Assembly: GCF_000471905.2 (NCBI RefSeq)
Contig: NW_006498192.1
Location: 2,684,586-2,748,585, forward strand
Source: Amborella trichopoda
Taxonomy: Eukaryota; Streptophyta; Magnoliopsida; Amborellales; Amborellaceae
DNA: 64,000 nucleotides
Reading direction: 5' to 3'
Shown: in pieces, positions 32,271 through 43,645 of the stretch
How positions within the stretch are numbered: position 1 is the stretch's first letter
Layout of the letters: every line of letters begins with the position of its first letter
The notes under the pieces: model-generated
Told to the model about the DNA's origin: nothing
Databases searched by the model: none
What the model saw: the letters and a program-made list of their open reading frames with translations, nothing else
Made by a program: the position numbers and the translations under genes

Positions 32271-32439
32271 TTCCATCGGGACCATAATGGTAGTGTATGT
32301 GAGTTGGTGAGAATCTAGCTTAGAGAGGGAATGTTTGGAAGGTGGGGATGATGAATCATGAAGGGACACCATACTGATTGTATGATAGGCTTCATGTTGC
32401 TGAGCAAAAGAGTGAGAAGCTCTGACATATCTGGATCCC

Positions 32440-32770
32440 TTTCTTGTGTCATATTAGGCAGCTGCTATCTCAACAACTTTGAATGGAGTAATAATCCATT
32501 TTTGATCTTTTAGTTCTTGATTGGTCATGGGATCATAATGCATCTTCCTGATGATTTGATGGGCTTGGCGACCATAAAGATCCCATTCTGGAAGCACCAT
32601 GACATCTTTGTAGGGCGATCCTTCAATTGCCCCAAGCAACTTAGAACTTTGAGTCTCTGAAACAAACCCCAGCAATGGTTTCGAGGCTGTAAATTTCAAG
32701 GGGACCTCCTCTACCTTTGTCTTTCCTTTTCTAATGTGTAAGGACCTGGAATTTTTTGGCTTATGGTAAT
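32440..32770 (-). pseudogene. Retroelement-like protein fragment, family not recognised
   Basis: The minus-strand frame from about 32762 down to the stop near 32454 encodes about 100 residues with normal amino-acid composition, including KPLLGFVSETQSSKLLGAI, LPEWDLYGRQAHQIIRKMHYD and QKWIITPFKVVE. It reads like part of a Gypsy polyprotein spacer region, but I cannot assign a domain. Upstream in the same frame the sequence turns into the GTCGAGCGC minisatellite, so the original N-terminus is lost. Confidence 0.4.
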
Positions 32771-32774
32771 GCAC

Positions 32775-33065
32775 TGGCGAGTCGTCGACACGAGTGATCT
32801 GGCGCAGACACTGTTGAGAGCATTGGCAGATCAATGCGTAGTCGAGTGCAAATGGGTATGGTGTTGAAGCCGTCGAGCGCAACGCTACCGAGCAATACAC
32901 CGTGACCAGAACTCTAACGAGCGCAACTCTGTCAAGCGCGACGTTATTGAGAACGACGTTGCCGAGCGCTATGCTGCTGAGCATGGAAGCCGTCGAGCGC
33001 AGATGAATATGGAAGCTGCAGAGCCTGGAAGCCGTCGAGCGTGGAAGCTGCTGAGCCTGATAGGG
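32775..33065 (+). repeat. About 15-16-bp minisatellite (AGCCGTCGAGCGC type)
   Basis: Degenerate units such as GCGACGTTATTGA, GAACGACGTTGCCGA and GCATGGAAGCCGTCGA form about 17 repeats. Related in wording (GTCGAGC / GCCGTC) to the repeats at 14090-14400. Confidence 0.7.
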
Positions 33066-33174
33066 GAACTTCTTCTCTCTCTCATGATTGCTTGCATGCC
33101 TCTTAGGTACCACGTGGCACATGCATGCCTCTTGTGTGCCAATTGTCCGTTGCAAGCTGCCGCCCCCTTTCGTT

Positions 33175-33182
33175 GCTTATTT
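33175..33182 (+). promoter_or_regulatory. Possible TATA box of an LTR
   Basis: TATTTATA in CTTATTTATACCCTCC, followed by a CT-rich leader (33205-33255). Placement between the minisatellite and the 391-bp repeats resembles the LTR promoters elsewhere, but the conserved ATCCACCCATG box is missing. Confidence 0.3.
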
Positions 33183-33499
33183 ATACCCTCCTTCATACCC
33201 CTCCATGGCGTTTTATTCTCTCTCTTCTCCCTGCCCTCTCACTCACGTCCTCCCTCTTTAGACTTAAAACCTTAAGCTTGACTCATCTTATGAAGCTTAG
33301 GATTTTGAAGGGAAACATGTGTGGAGTATTTTGAAGTTTCTTTTAGTACATGTAAGTAAATCTAGCTTCCATTTTTCCATGCTTTTATTTGATGCATGTT
33401 TACTTATTTGTTCAAGTATGAAATTCTAGCATGAACATGGATATGAGTGTAAATATGGGTGTGGATGTATGCAATCTTGCTGGAGTGTGCCCTTTTTTC

Positions 33500-34275
33500 T
33501 AGACGACTCCTATTTGTGTAATCAATTGAGTATCAAAAATATCTTTGTTGATCATGAAATTTTATGGGAAAGTACCTATTTTAATATATTTTAAGATGGA
33601 AAAGGACTCGTCAATATTTATTTTGGTTTGAAAGTTATGAGCCATTTTCGCAAGTTTGCTAGGATTGTGAAATGAATTTCAAAGAACTTTACATATTTTT
33701 GTATGAAGCTGTTCACTGATCAAAATATAACATAATAGGGTCAAACCACTTCTAAATAAAATATAAATGAGTATAATTAAAAAATAGTTTTGGATCCATG
33801 GTAAAATTATCTGTGATTTGAAACTTATACCCCTTCTTCGATGAGGATGTCACACTAGAATTTCTGCTGTAAAGACATGAATTTTCCATAATGGTTACTC
33901 CCGTTTGTGTAATCTATTGAGTATCAAAAACATCTCTGTTGAATATGATTTTTAGTGAAAAAGTACCTCTTTGAATTTATTTTATGATGGAAAAGATCTC
34001 TTGTCAATAACTCTTTTGGTTTGAATGTTATGAGCCATTTTTCGAAAGTATGCCAGGATTGTGAAATGAATTTCCAGGTACTTTATGTGTTTTTGTATGA
34101 AGCTATTCACTGAACCAAATTTATCATAATGGGGCCAAACTACTTCTAAATGAAATATAAATGAGTCTATTTTAAAAATAGTTTTGGAAGCATGATAAAA
34201 TTATCTGTGATTTGAAAGTTATGCCCATCATTCTATGAGAATGTCACACTAGAATTTCTGTTGTGAAAACAATAA
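33500..34275 (+). repeat. Tandem duplication, period about 391 bp
   Basis: TTTGTGTAATC(A/T)ATTGAGTATCAAAAA occurs at 33513 and 33904, and CACACTAGAATTTCTG at 33851 and 34244 (offsets 391 and 393). The two units are clearly diverged. AT-rich, no coding potential. Small GAAATGAATGCAT-type repeats follow at 34555-34615. Confidence 0.9.
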
Positions 34276-34749
34276 CTTTACTAAAAGAATATCAAACAGT
34301 TTGATAAGTTTTAAGCCAAAATTAGGGGTCAACCCCTTCACGAAAGTTGCGTTTTCATGAGCTGAGATTGTTAAGAAAGTGGTTTTGGGTCTAAATGACT
34401 TTTGAATCTCTTGTTATGTACTTAAAGGTGGACTACATTCATTGTGAAACACCAGAAAAATAACCCGATGATGTCCTTTGAACTAATTAGCTCAATGATA
34501 TGTGTGCCTGACTTATGCTCGGTTGTGATGTGTTCTATTATGATAATACATTCTCTGTTATGAAGTGAATGCATTCTCTGTTATGAAATGAATGCATGCT
34601 CTCTTATGAAATGAGGAATGTGCATGGTTGTAATAAGACACGCCACAGATGTGAAGGGTCATCCATTGGTAGTGTAATATTAGGTGATAAGAAATGTGTG
34701 AAGCACTATGAAATCGGTCATGAGTACCATGCCTATATTGTTGTCACAC

Positions 34750-34880
34750 CAAATTAGGATAGTCATATCGGCCTTAGTTTCGAGTAGTACTGCCCTTGTG
34801 CTGGTCCTGAGTACCATGTCCGTCTTGTTACCACTCCGAGTCGGTCACTGTCCAGCTATCATGCTAGCCTCGTCCCTTCA
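34750..34880 (+). repeat. 17-bp minisatellite remnant before LTR end
   Basis: Contains GTTTCGAGTAGTACTGCCC, GTACCATGTCCGTCTTGTTACCAC and similar words. Colinear with 41560-41690 and 23285-23510. Confidence 0.6.
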
Positions 34881-34949
34881 TCAAGTTCTCTTCTCTTTTC
34901 TACCTTTATTTGAACCTTCCACTTTATCACCCTAACTTCATCATATGAA

Positions 34950-35320
34950 TGTGCATTGCCTAAGACAAGGGTGGGTCCTTCGGCCCACTTCTCTTGCAAG
35001 TTAACCATGATAATGTTGTGCAGCAAACAAGGACATTACAAGTCGAGGGAGGTGATTCCTAACCAGCTAAAGCAGCTATGGGGCTTTTCGTCGTGATCTA
35101 AGAGGGCACCCATGCGAGTCAGCCCGAGCAAGTCACGAACCCAGGTGAGGTTGGTCCCTACCTCACATATCAATTTTCTTTATCATTGATTGGGCACCTG
35201 CCCTTGTTCTGTGAGTAAGGTTCCCGAGAGAGTGATCTTAGTCTTGGGTCTTCCGAACCGGAGACACGTGTAGCCCGATCACCTAGATTCGGATAAGCGA
35301 GATCGAGGCATCCGACCAGT
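34950..35320 (+). repeat. LTR-end module, copy 4 (5' LTR end of the gag element)
   Basis: Landmarks GTCGAGGGAGGTGATT, GATCTAAGAGGGCACC, CAGCCCGAG and the final GCGAGATCGAGGCATCCGACC. It is directly followed by a PBS-like sequence and a gag-containing internal region, so here it functions as the end of a 5' LTR. Confidence 0.75.
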
Positions 35321-35341
35321 TTGACGACTCCACTGGGGACT
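35321..35341 (+). promoter_or_regulatory. Primer-binding-site-like sequence
   Basis: TGACGACTCCACTGGGGAC lies immediately after the LTR-end module. Tat/Ogre-group elements commonly show a (T)GGCGACTC..CTGGGGA sequence at this position, matching a tRNA 3' end; the identity of the tRNA is not verified here. A similar GCGACTCCACT is found after the LTR at 59.21-59.22 kb (minus strand). Confidence 0.5.
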
Positions 35342-38330
35342 TATTACCCCTTCGTCGGTTCACTCTTGCTTTTCATGGCATCTTGGTTATTCAACGTGTT
35401 AATCTGAGTTAGGGAATTTCTCATCCCCACACTCGTGATCGTCCCAAAGAAGCGCGCTTTTCAAGTCTCATTCCCCACTCTTCTCTTGAGTCAGGACCGA
35501 CTGTCCGACTCCCATGTTCTCTCTGGGATTAGTGTGAGAAGAGAAATGAAGGTCCCTAACTCCGCACTTCCTGGCCCTGGTAGACCCTCCACTAAGGCTC
35601 TTCGCATTGGTGGCCCACATGCCACCCACCTTACTACTGGAAAGTCCCTTGCCAGTCATATTATAGCGATACACCAAAAGGCTACCCTATCCTCTTTCGT
35701 GAAAGGAAAGTAGGTTGTCATTGCTCCTGAGGGTCACCACAAGGCCACTCCCCATACTCCTTCACCACCTTGAACCTCTATGCCTAGAGGCTTAACACAC
35801 AGAGGCGGAGATCCTATGGCCTCTACCTCTCGCACACGCCTGATGGCTCGTAGTCCCACACCTCAAGGCAACTTTCATGCTACCTTAAGCTTGTGTCTAG
35901 GGCTAGGCCTTCTCGGGCCAAACCCTGCACACGTCATGCATCTGCATTCCACAACTCGAGGCAACACCAATTCTGCTTTAGCGCTAGCACATGAGGGTCG
36001 ACCTCTTCATCCTCCCTCTCAGCACACACAGCTTCACCTTGTGAGAGACAAGCTCCCACCCAAACACAAGCTCGTGGGTCTCGACCTCCTAAGGTCGAGC
36101 CAGCTGACCAAGTCTGGGTTGACCCCCAAGTTACTCAGATAGCTAACATTAAAGGTGCACACGCATCGACTTTGCAGGTTCCTCCCAGCTCTCGACTCAG
36201 GTGAAGTCACAAGCCAGATCCTTCTTCTTCCACCCTTCCTTCATCAGGCAAGCACCTCGAGACCTGGTACTCAAAGGTTTCCCCTAAGAGTACCATCTTG
36301 AGTCAGCCACCTCAAGTCAGTCAGGCACCCGAACCTCACATAGGAATTCGGGGCAAAGGTCTGATGGCAGATAGAAGCCTTCAATCTCTAGGACAACAAC
36401 CCAAATTGCCTTCTATCATGGGGCCTCATTGTCTGCTCTAGCTGATGGGGTAGTCCAAGTCACAGGCTCAAGAAAGACGGGGCAGTCCAAGTCGTAGGCT
36501 CAATTCTGGACTGAAATCTATTACAGTCTCGGGATCAAGCAGAAGAGAGGCCTCCATCTCCTGACTAGAGAGGCTTCTAAGGCAGTTGAGGTTACTGCTC
36601 TTGATGACCTAATGCCTCACAATTCCTTCTTCCCTCTTTGGATTCCAGAACCTGAGTGAGAAGTCCAAGATTGCTCGGTGGTCACCGTCACAGCAAAAGA
36701 CCGAGCTGCCAAGAAATCACGGTCCTAAGACCGTCAAGAACCGGTCCTCACGCGGTAAGTGTACAAGGCTTGAGTCCAGTCGGGGCATGCCAATCCCCTA
36801 TAAACCGACTTGCCACATACGACTTGCCAACCCTAGCAGTCCACTACTCAACCTGGACCCTCCAGAAGAAACGGTCAACGTCATGGTGATCAATGAGTCG
36901 GACGACGCCCAAGAAGAGCAGATGAACAGGTTTGAGGTGATGCTACAGTACATCCTCGAAAAGATGGATCACCTGGAGGCCTCCAGATCCCTTGCTTCTT
37001 CTCCTCACCATGAGGCTAACTCTCAGCCTAGAGAGGACACAACTCCCAAGCAAACTCCCCCACCGGTCTCCCATGACAGCTTTGCTCCCCGCATGATCTC
37101 GTAAACCGACATAGATGCCATGGTGACCCACAGTCTCAAGAATGAGGTCTCAGGCATGCAAGAGGCACTGCTCTACCAAAAGCCGTATCCCTCATACATT
37201 GACCAGGTGTCGTTTCCCCAAACTATCAAAAAGGGAAGCTCCCTCAATGGCACTACGTCCCCGAACCAGCATACCACTCACTTCCAAGCTGCTTTCTGAG
37301 AGATGGAAACTGAGGGGTGAATCCTCCTTTGTTAGTTCAACGAAACTCGCAAAGGGCCATCCTTCCAGTGGTATGCTCGACTACCTCCAAGCTCGGTGCA
37401 CACATGGCAAGAAATGGAGCAATTGTTTTACCAACACTTATATGAAGTCCAGAGAAATATGGAAACCATCGAGCTCCTCACTCTAACTCAAGACCCTGGT
37501 GAGCCGGTCGATAAGTTCATCGCCCGATGGAGATAGTTGACAACCTATCATGCCACTCCCATGACTGAAAGAGAAGCAGTTCAGACCTGCATACAAAATA
37601 TGTTGCCCGAGATTACCCTGCATGTTGAGGCTTCCAATCAACCCTCCATGTTAGAGCTCATCTCTTAAGCAGTTCATATAGAAGGTCTATCTAAGCACCA
37701 TGGTGGATCTCACCAACAGCCCTTTAGCTCAGGAAACAACAGGGGCAATGGCAATTCTTGCTCCAACAATCGAGGCAACAAGCAAAAAGAGGTGATTAGC
37801 GCAGTTGTCATCGTGACTGACACTAAATAAACTGCCCCTCAGACCTTGGACCTCTCTAAGGCACAGACACCCAAGGCTGGAGGCAAGAAGCAACAATTCT
37901 ATAACAGGGCCCCATAAAAATATAAATCGAAGTGACTACAGGATCCAGTACCAGAAAAAGGTGTACCCCTTCAAGAAGGAGTAGGTTCTTGTGCTGCTTC
38001 GATTATTACTAGAGCAAAACATGATCCAGCTGCTGGAGGTCTAACACCCCAGAACAAGCTGGACAGGAGACACAGGAGAGGTACTGCATCTATCATAGGA
38101 GAGTAGGCCACCCCACTCAAGAGTGCTACATGCTCAAAGATGTTATCGAAGCCCTTATTAAGAAGGGTCAGATAAAGCTCGAAGATCTAAAGAAAGCATT
38201 TGAGGCAACTAAGGCTTCCCACATAGTGACAATCCAAGAGGATGACGAGGCACCCACTGTCCTCCTTGGACTATTCTCGTTGATGCTTGAAGAAGATCTT
38301 ATCACTTCAAAGCTGACAAGCTAGCCCAAG
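35341..38330 (+). pseudogene. Ty3/Gypsy gag remnant
   Basis: The N-terminal part (35435-36650) is Ser/Pro/Thr-rich with stops. From about 36880, EEQMNRFEVMLQYILEKMD precedes YPSYIDQVSFP, then (after a frame break near 37220-37360) a capsid-like core with SVHTWQEMEQLFYQHLY and DPGEPVDKFIARWR, matching the Retrotrans_gag pattern. The last part (38070-38320) has a nucleocapsid-like YCIYHRRVGHPTQECYMLKD (C-x2-Y-H...H-x4-C, a Tat-type zinc knuckle variant) and IEALIKKGQIKLEDL. At least four internal stops and two frame changes make it non-functional. No protease or reverse transcriptase follows because another element begins near 38.4 kb. Confidence 0.8.
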
Positions 38331-38389
38331 CTCCTACCCCCAGGAACCGAAAATCTCTGGTGTCCGTACCATCTAATATAAGGCCATGA

Positions 38390-39640
38390 CCTGAGCGAAT
38401 GCACTGGCTGGTGGTTGGAGCTCTGTGCTTCTTGTGGAAGTTTTTTTCAATTATATGTTTTATATGGCAGTTTGGCCATGCAATTCTTGTTTGTATTAAA
38501 GCTATGTAAATTTTGTCGAGCCTTTGGTGCCTTGGACATATTTGGAATGCTTTGGATTTTATATACAGTTCAGAACTTGTTGGTCCAACTGTTTAGTGGA
38601 TGTGTGCGATTGGAGTTTGTTCTTCTTTCGTGGTTTGCTTTGATTCCTTCTTGTTAAAGCATTAAGCGCACTCCCACCTAAGTGGCATTCGCTACCTGTG
38701 GTTGCGGTCCCACACCCTTCTGCCTTCCAGTGAGTACGGTTGGGGGAAGGGGATAGGGTCGTCACAGTTTATAGTATCAGAACAACCAGGATAGGATTCT
38801 TAACCTAAAGAGTCTTGTAAGTGTCCATAGGGTGGTTTTTGGATAGGCTAGTAATTGAGTGTTCCTGTTTTAAGTCAAAGATGACGAGGACTCGTGCCAA
38901 CGATTGGAGCTCTAGTAATGGGAACACGAAGGATTTTGGAGAAATCTTTAAGACACTCGCGGTCATGACTCAAATTATGAAGGATTGTATGTCGGCCCCA
39001 GCCCTAGCTACTTCTGCTTAGACCAGGCAGATAGTGGACTGATTAAGAAGCTTAGGAGACTTGCACTCCCAGCATTCTCGAGGCATGGAGGAGTAGAAAG
39101 GGTTGAAAAATGGAAGAGGCAAGTAGAGATTATTATTGAAGTTATGCATTGCTCTAATGAGCAAAAAATGAGGTTGGGAACCTTTATGCTGGAAGGGGAC
39201 GCAAAGCATTGGTGAAGCTCAGTGAAGCAGTCCTGGGTGGTGACAGGGACTGCGGCCACCTTGGAGAACTTCTTAGTGCCGTTTGATGAGAAGTATTTCC
39301 TTGATTTTGTTCAAGAGATGAAGGAAGTTGTATTTATTAAGTTGCAACAAGGGAGACTGTCGGTAGAATAGTATGCAGCCAAAGTTTTAGAACTCTCTCG
39401 GTATGCATCTCATATCATCAACACAGAGGCATGTAAGGCGAGCATGTTTGAGAGGGGCCTCAGGCTAGATATCCGAGGAAGAGTAATGTGAGCCAACCTT
39501 AAGGCATTCTCCTCATTGGTGGACCTAGTTATGAAGATCGAGAAGGATTGTCACCAGTTCCAATTGAGGAAGGAAGGGAAAGTAAGTGTTGGAAGATATT
39601 TTTCATCATCATGTGGGCCCCGCTCAATAAAAGCCTAGCA
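38390..39640 (+). mobile_element. Truncated chromovirus-like (Tekay/Del-type) LTR element
   Basis: An LTR-like segment ends GGGGATAGGGTCGTCACA at 38766, followed by TTTATAGTATCAGAACAA, a decayed tRNA-iMet primer site (consensus TTTGGTATCAGAGC). This LTR end/PBS combination is characteristic of Tekay/Del chromoviruses. A gag remnant follows to about 39640, where sequence switches abruptly to the U3 of the large LTR family. The hydrophobic open frame at 38415-38657 lies in the LTR and is not a gene. Confidence 0.75.
38880..39640 (+). pseudogene. Chromovirus-like gag remnant
   Basis: Starts MTRTRANDWSSSNGN at 38881. In the adjacent frame from 39030 it reads ALPAFSRHGGVERVEKWKRQ, MRLGTFMLEGDAKHW (the conserved L-x-G-x-A-x-x-W gag block), FFLVPFDEKYF-like, RLSVE-YAAKVLELSRYA and MFERGLRLDIRGRV. 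These follow the Retrotrans_gag order well. Stops replace residues at several sites (for example after KHW and in the EYAA block) and the frame changes once near 39020. Truncated before the zinc knuckle. Confidence 0.8.
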
Positions 39641-39654
39641 ACAGTGGAAATTCC

Positions 39655-40505
39655 AACAGTCTCAGAATATCCTCAAAACTAATCAAGATCTTCATAAGAA
39701 CTCTCAAAAGCCTCCTACAAAGTTTCGTCGCAATCTGACATATCTAAGGAAGTGTAGATCGAGAAACAGTTCCAACACAATCAGCCTCTTGCACCCTAAA
39801 ACGATAATTAGAGCTATATTTTCAGTGTCTCAATTTGCTATGGGACCATAGCCATTGGATCCGGCATGGTTGAAAACCCCCAAGGATCAAATTTCAGCCT
39901 AAACAGACATCCCAGGAAGCAGTTATAAGAAAAAGAGCGAAACAAAGGGAGTCGCACGCTATTCCCGTGTGGCCACCTTGCAACTAGGCTCCATTAAAGG
40001 GACAATCACGAACAGTGACTTACAACACTTATATCTCCCTTGTCCGAGATCGGATCACATTCAAACTTATTGAAACGTGTTTGTCTCATTGAGAAGAGCG
40101 TTTCGATATGTGGCACGCCCCGCGACGACGCCCGAGCATTGGAACGACTCCGGATCATCCACGAAAATCATGCACGTTCTAGGGAAACACAGGGATTGTT
40201 ATGAAATTCCACAACTTGTTAAGAGGGGAAAATCTGTCATTTTACACCCTATTTTCTAATTTCTTTTAATTCATTTTAATCTTAATTTCCAGGAATTAGG
40301 GTTACTTTTGATCATCCACCCATGTTTTGGCACAATTCTATATATTTTGTACCATCATTGTAAGCAGAAAGGCTAGAACTCTTCACAAAATAAAGAGTTT
40401 AGTTAATAAAATTTCTCTTTCTTCTCATTGTTGATTCACGTTGGGAGAGAGAGAGAGAGAGTAAGGAGAAGAAACTATTAGATCGGTACCCTTAGGCTCA
40501 AGGTA
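39655..40505 (+). repeat. LTR U3 core, further copy
   Basis: Shares AAGTTTCGTCGCAATCTGACAT, CATTGGATCCGGCATGG and GCACGCTATTCCCGTGTGG with the copies at 19.4, 24.1 and 45.1 kb, but lacks part of the central segment (about 500 bp shorter). Its 5' edge abuts the chromovirus gag. Confidence 0.75.
40339..40346 (+). promoter_or_regulatory. LTR TATA box, fourth copy
   Basis: TATATATT preceded by GATCATCCACCCATGTTTTGG. About 100 bp downstream follow a GAGAGAGAGAGAGAG leader and GGTACCCTTAGGCTCAAGGTAAATC. Confidence 0.5.
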
Positions 40506-41510
40506 AATCTTCTCTCTCTTATTTTTCTTTTCTTCTTCTCTCTCTTCCTCTTCTTCTTCTTCCTCCTCTTCTCCCTCTGAGCTCCCCTGCGAGGCCATGC
40601 ATGGCAGTGGCACTGTCGTGCATGCCTCTCCTATAGTCTCATAGGTCACGCATGACGATGGCAGTGCCATGCGCGAGCCTTCTTCTCCTTCTGTTCGCTC
40701 ACCTTTGTCCCCTAACGAGGTTTGCAAACAGCACTGCTCATCGCCGTCCACAGACGTATCCTCAATGCCTCAGTGAAGAGCGCAAATGGCGAAACTCATT
40801 GCCGCCTGCAGGGGTCTCCCCCTATTGCGTGCCTATCACAGACGGCTATGTCTATCGCAGACGGTGATGCCTATTGCAGACAATGATGCCTATCGCAGAC
40901 GGCGATGCCTATCGCCACCGGTGAGAGGTCTTGACAACACCTATCGTCGTTTGCGAGCTTCCTTTGCGTGCGTGGTGCCTATCGTCATCCGCGAGCCTCC
41001 TTCATGTGCTCGGTGCCCATAGCCATCCACGAGCCTCCTTTGTGCGTTCGATGCCTATCGCCGCCAGTGAGAGGTCTCGGTAATACCTATTGCCGTCCAT
41101 GAGCTTCCTTTGCGTGAGTGGTGCCTATCATCGTCCACTAGCCTCCTTTGCATGCTCGGTACCGATAGCCATTCGTGAGCCTCCTTAGTGAGTTCGGTGC
41201 TCATCGTCGTCCCTCATGCGTCCCACCCCTATCGTCTTGCGCCTCATGAGAACTATCGTCGAACGCTTCACAAATGGCTATCTTCGTGTGCTCTACGAGA
41301 AGTTATCACCGCCCATGCAAAGGCACACTGCATTCTTGTGTTGCCGACGGCGATGCCTAGCCTCGTTTGTAGTTGCCTTTTCCCACTCAATCCATGAGCA
41401 GCAGTGTCTAGCGTCGTCCAAGGGTTGTGACACTGCTACTCCACAGTCGTGGGTGGCAACACTTAGTGTCGACGGGACCCTGTCCCTTCGTCGTCTCGTG
41501 CCTTTTCTCT
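40505..41510 (+). repeat. Short polypyrimidine tract and GCCGTC/GGCGATG hairpin-island region
   Basis: Only about 75 bp of polypyrimidine remains. It is followed by islands with CATGCATGGCAGTGGCACTGTCGTGCATG (at 40596) and repeated GATGCCTATCGCAGACGGC units (40850-40920), then GTGCCTATCGTC..CGAGCCTCCTT units of about 60 bp (40940-41200). These are the counterpart of the hairpin arrays, but with less CT linker. Confidence 0.65.
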
Positions 41511-41549
41511 ATTCTCTCCTCTTCTCACCTGATCGAGGGTTGATCTATC

Positions 41550-41690
41550 CTGGCACCGTCATATCAGCCTCAGTTTCGAGTAGTAGTATCGTCGTGCTAG
41601 TTCTGAGTACCATGCCCATCTTGCTACCACTCTGATTCGGTCACTGTTCGGTTATCAAGCTAGTCTCATCCCATCATCAAGTTTCCTATG
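41550..41690 (+). repeat. 17-bp minisatellite remnant
   Basis: GTTTCGAGTAGTAGTATCG, GTACCATGCCCATCTTGCTACCAC and so on, colinear with 34740-34880. It breaks off at about 41690, where an integrase fragment begins, so an illegitimate junction lies here. Confidence 0.6.
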
Positions 41691-42135
41691 CGTCGAAGAC
41701 AAGGAAAACTTGGCATGAGAAACTTCCTGAGGCCTTGTGGGCCTATCGTGCAACCACCCGGAGTGCCACGGGCTCTACTCTTTATTCTTTAGTTTATGGG
41801 AGTGAAGCAGTACTACCTCTCTTCACGTCATCGTACATCATGATATGACAGAAGATGAGCAAGTTAGGTTGTGTTACCAAGAATTAAACGCACTTGATGA
41901 GAAGAGACTTGAAGCTCAGTAGAACCTCGAACTCCATCGGGGGATGATGAAAAGGGCCATTGACAAGTCAGTCAAAGTCCGTACATTCACTCGTGGTGAC
42001 TTGGTTCTAACAGTGAACGGCCTATCCTTATGCATGGGCGACGCAAGGGGAAGTTCGAGGCAAAGTGGAAATGACCTTTCATAATGAACGCAATGCCTCC
42101 CATCAATCGACGCTACTTGGAAAGGTAATAACCAC
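41690..42135 (+). pseudogene. Ty3/Gypsy integrase C-terminal fragment
   Basis: Motifs [21 protein letters not shown] and [14 protein letters not shown] match the end of the integrase core. After a frame change the other frame has EDEQVRLCYQELNALDEKRLEAQ, then FTRGDLVL and the GKFEAKW-type C-terminal domain, again split over frames. The same protein region is present in the minus-strand remnant at 10821-11459, but the sequences differ clearly, so they are different families. The repeat-rich 3'UTR follows immediately, as expected. Confidence 0.8.
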
Positions 42136-42660
42136 AATTTATGATCTCGGAGGCACGACCTTAAGCATGCCCCTCGTCATATGCTGCCACATGCATACCA
42201 CTGTGCGCATTGTCCCTGTGTTGACTTATGTACACTACTGTGCACACTTTCCACTGTTGAGTGCAGCCCTTTTGCCTCTGTACCCACGCCTTTTGCATGT
42301 GCTTCAAGGCATGCCTTCCCTAGCTGGCCCGTTCGTGTGCGCATCGGACAAGTTCGACCCTCATCACCCTTCCATCCCCTAGAGTCACATTCATGCTCCC
42401 CATCACATGAGTTTACTCGTTTCAATCACCAAGGAATCACATTCACCCCCTAAAATCGCCAGTGAGTCCATTTCTACCTACCATCCGTCACTTGGCCATC
42501 CTCACCATCTGAACCCACTACTCATAAATGGTCTCAGCCATTCCATCCCCAGTAAGTCAGACCACCATACACAAACTCATTCCCCACAGTCTCATCCACT
42601 CATCCCCCAGTGGGTCCATCCCTTATTGAGCTACCAACATACATGGCGACTCATATACGG

Positions 42661-42940
42661 TCTAGTTGCATGACCTTAAACTGTAACGCCCATCTTGGCC
42701 GCATGACGTTAAACTTCTTTGCACAATGGTCTAGTTGCATGACCTTAAACTGTAGTGCCCATCCTGACCGCATGACATTAAACTGCTTTACACAACGGTC
42801 CAGTTGCATGACCCTAAACTGTAGCGCACGTCCTAGCCGCATGATGTTAGTATGTTTTGCACAACGATCCAGTTGCATGACCCTAAACTGTAGCGCATGT
42901 TCTGATCCCATGATGTTAAACTACTTCGCCTAGGTCCCGG
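42661..42940 (+). repeat. 69-bp tandem repeat, four units
   Basis: Units start at 42661, 42730, 42799 and 42868 with exact 69-bp spacing: TCTAGTTGCATGACCTTAAA..GCATGACGTTAAACT..TTGCACAA. Because 69 is a multiple of three it gives an open 23-residue repeat, but the locus is homologous to the 3'UTR array at 14800 and lies downstream of the integrase stop. Single units recur at 43250-43380. Confidence 0.9.
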
Positions 42941-43389
42941 TGGCATGACCTTAAACACGCCTCCGTACATGTGTACACCATCTCCACTACCTCCCTAGTG
43001 ATTCCATCTCCATTTCCCTTCATAAACTTGACACATTCCCCAGTGAGTCGGGTCGATGCTCATGAAACCCCGGTGAGCCATTCCATCATCCATACTCACC
43101 AACAGCTAGTGGGCCACCCCTTATCCATCTTCCATGCAAACACCATCAGTCATGCATAGACAGTCTTGTGCCATCTCCCCCAAGCTAGTCAAGCCACCAC
43201 CATACTCACCCTATGACATCCACAGACTGTCATCAATCTCCATCATGGTCAAAGTTATATGACCTTAAATTGTAGCGTACATTCTGACCGCATGATGTTA
43301 AACTGCGTTGCACAATGGTCAAGGCTATATGACCTTAAATCGTAGCCCAGGTCTCGAAGGCATGACTTTAAACTCGCCCCCACAAAAAA

Positions 43390-43645
43390 AAATGGGCATG
43401 GTGTAAACCCGAAAGGGGAACGCCATGAGTAAAAATAACAGATGAGCATGGTCATGAAACCATGAGTAAGAGTGTTCTGTAAAATAAAAATCGGGCACAG
43501 GGAAAACCTACAAAGGGCACAATGAGAAAAAATGGAAAAAGGGCAGACATGGTTGTCAGGTCATGAGCAAAAGAACCTAATAAAAAGAAGTTCGTAAAAA
43601 CCATTTTTATGGCACTACTTCTCCCAGTCCAAGTGAAAACCCGAA
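43390..43645 (+). repeat. AAACCCGAAAGG-type 3'UTR repeats
   Basis: Copies GGTGTAAACCCGAAAGGGGA (about 43400), GGGAAAACCTACAAAGGGCA (about 43500) and GTGAAAACCCGAAAGGGAAC (about 43632), colinear with 15425-15720. Confidence 0.75.

Noticed and set aside
32775..33155. N-terminal half of a 233-codon minus-strand frame as real protein
   Set aside because: That half translates the GTCGAGCGC minisatellite; only the segment below about 32770 has protein-like composition.
38415..38657. Hydrophobic 80-residue frame resembling a membrane protein
   Set aside because: Lies inside the LTR that ends at 38766 before a tRNA-iMet-type PBS; LTR U3/U5 often yields such frames.
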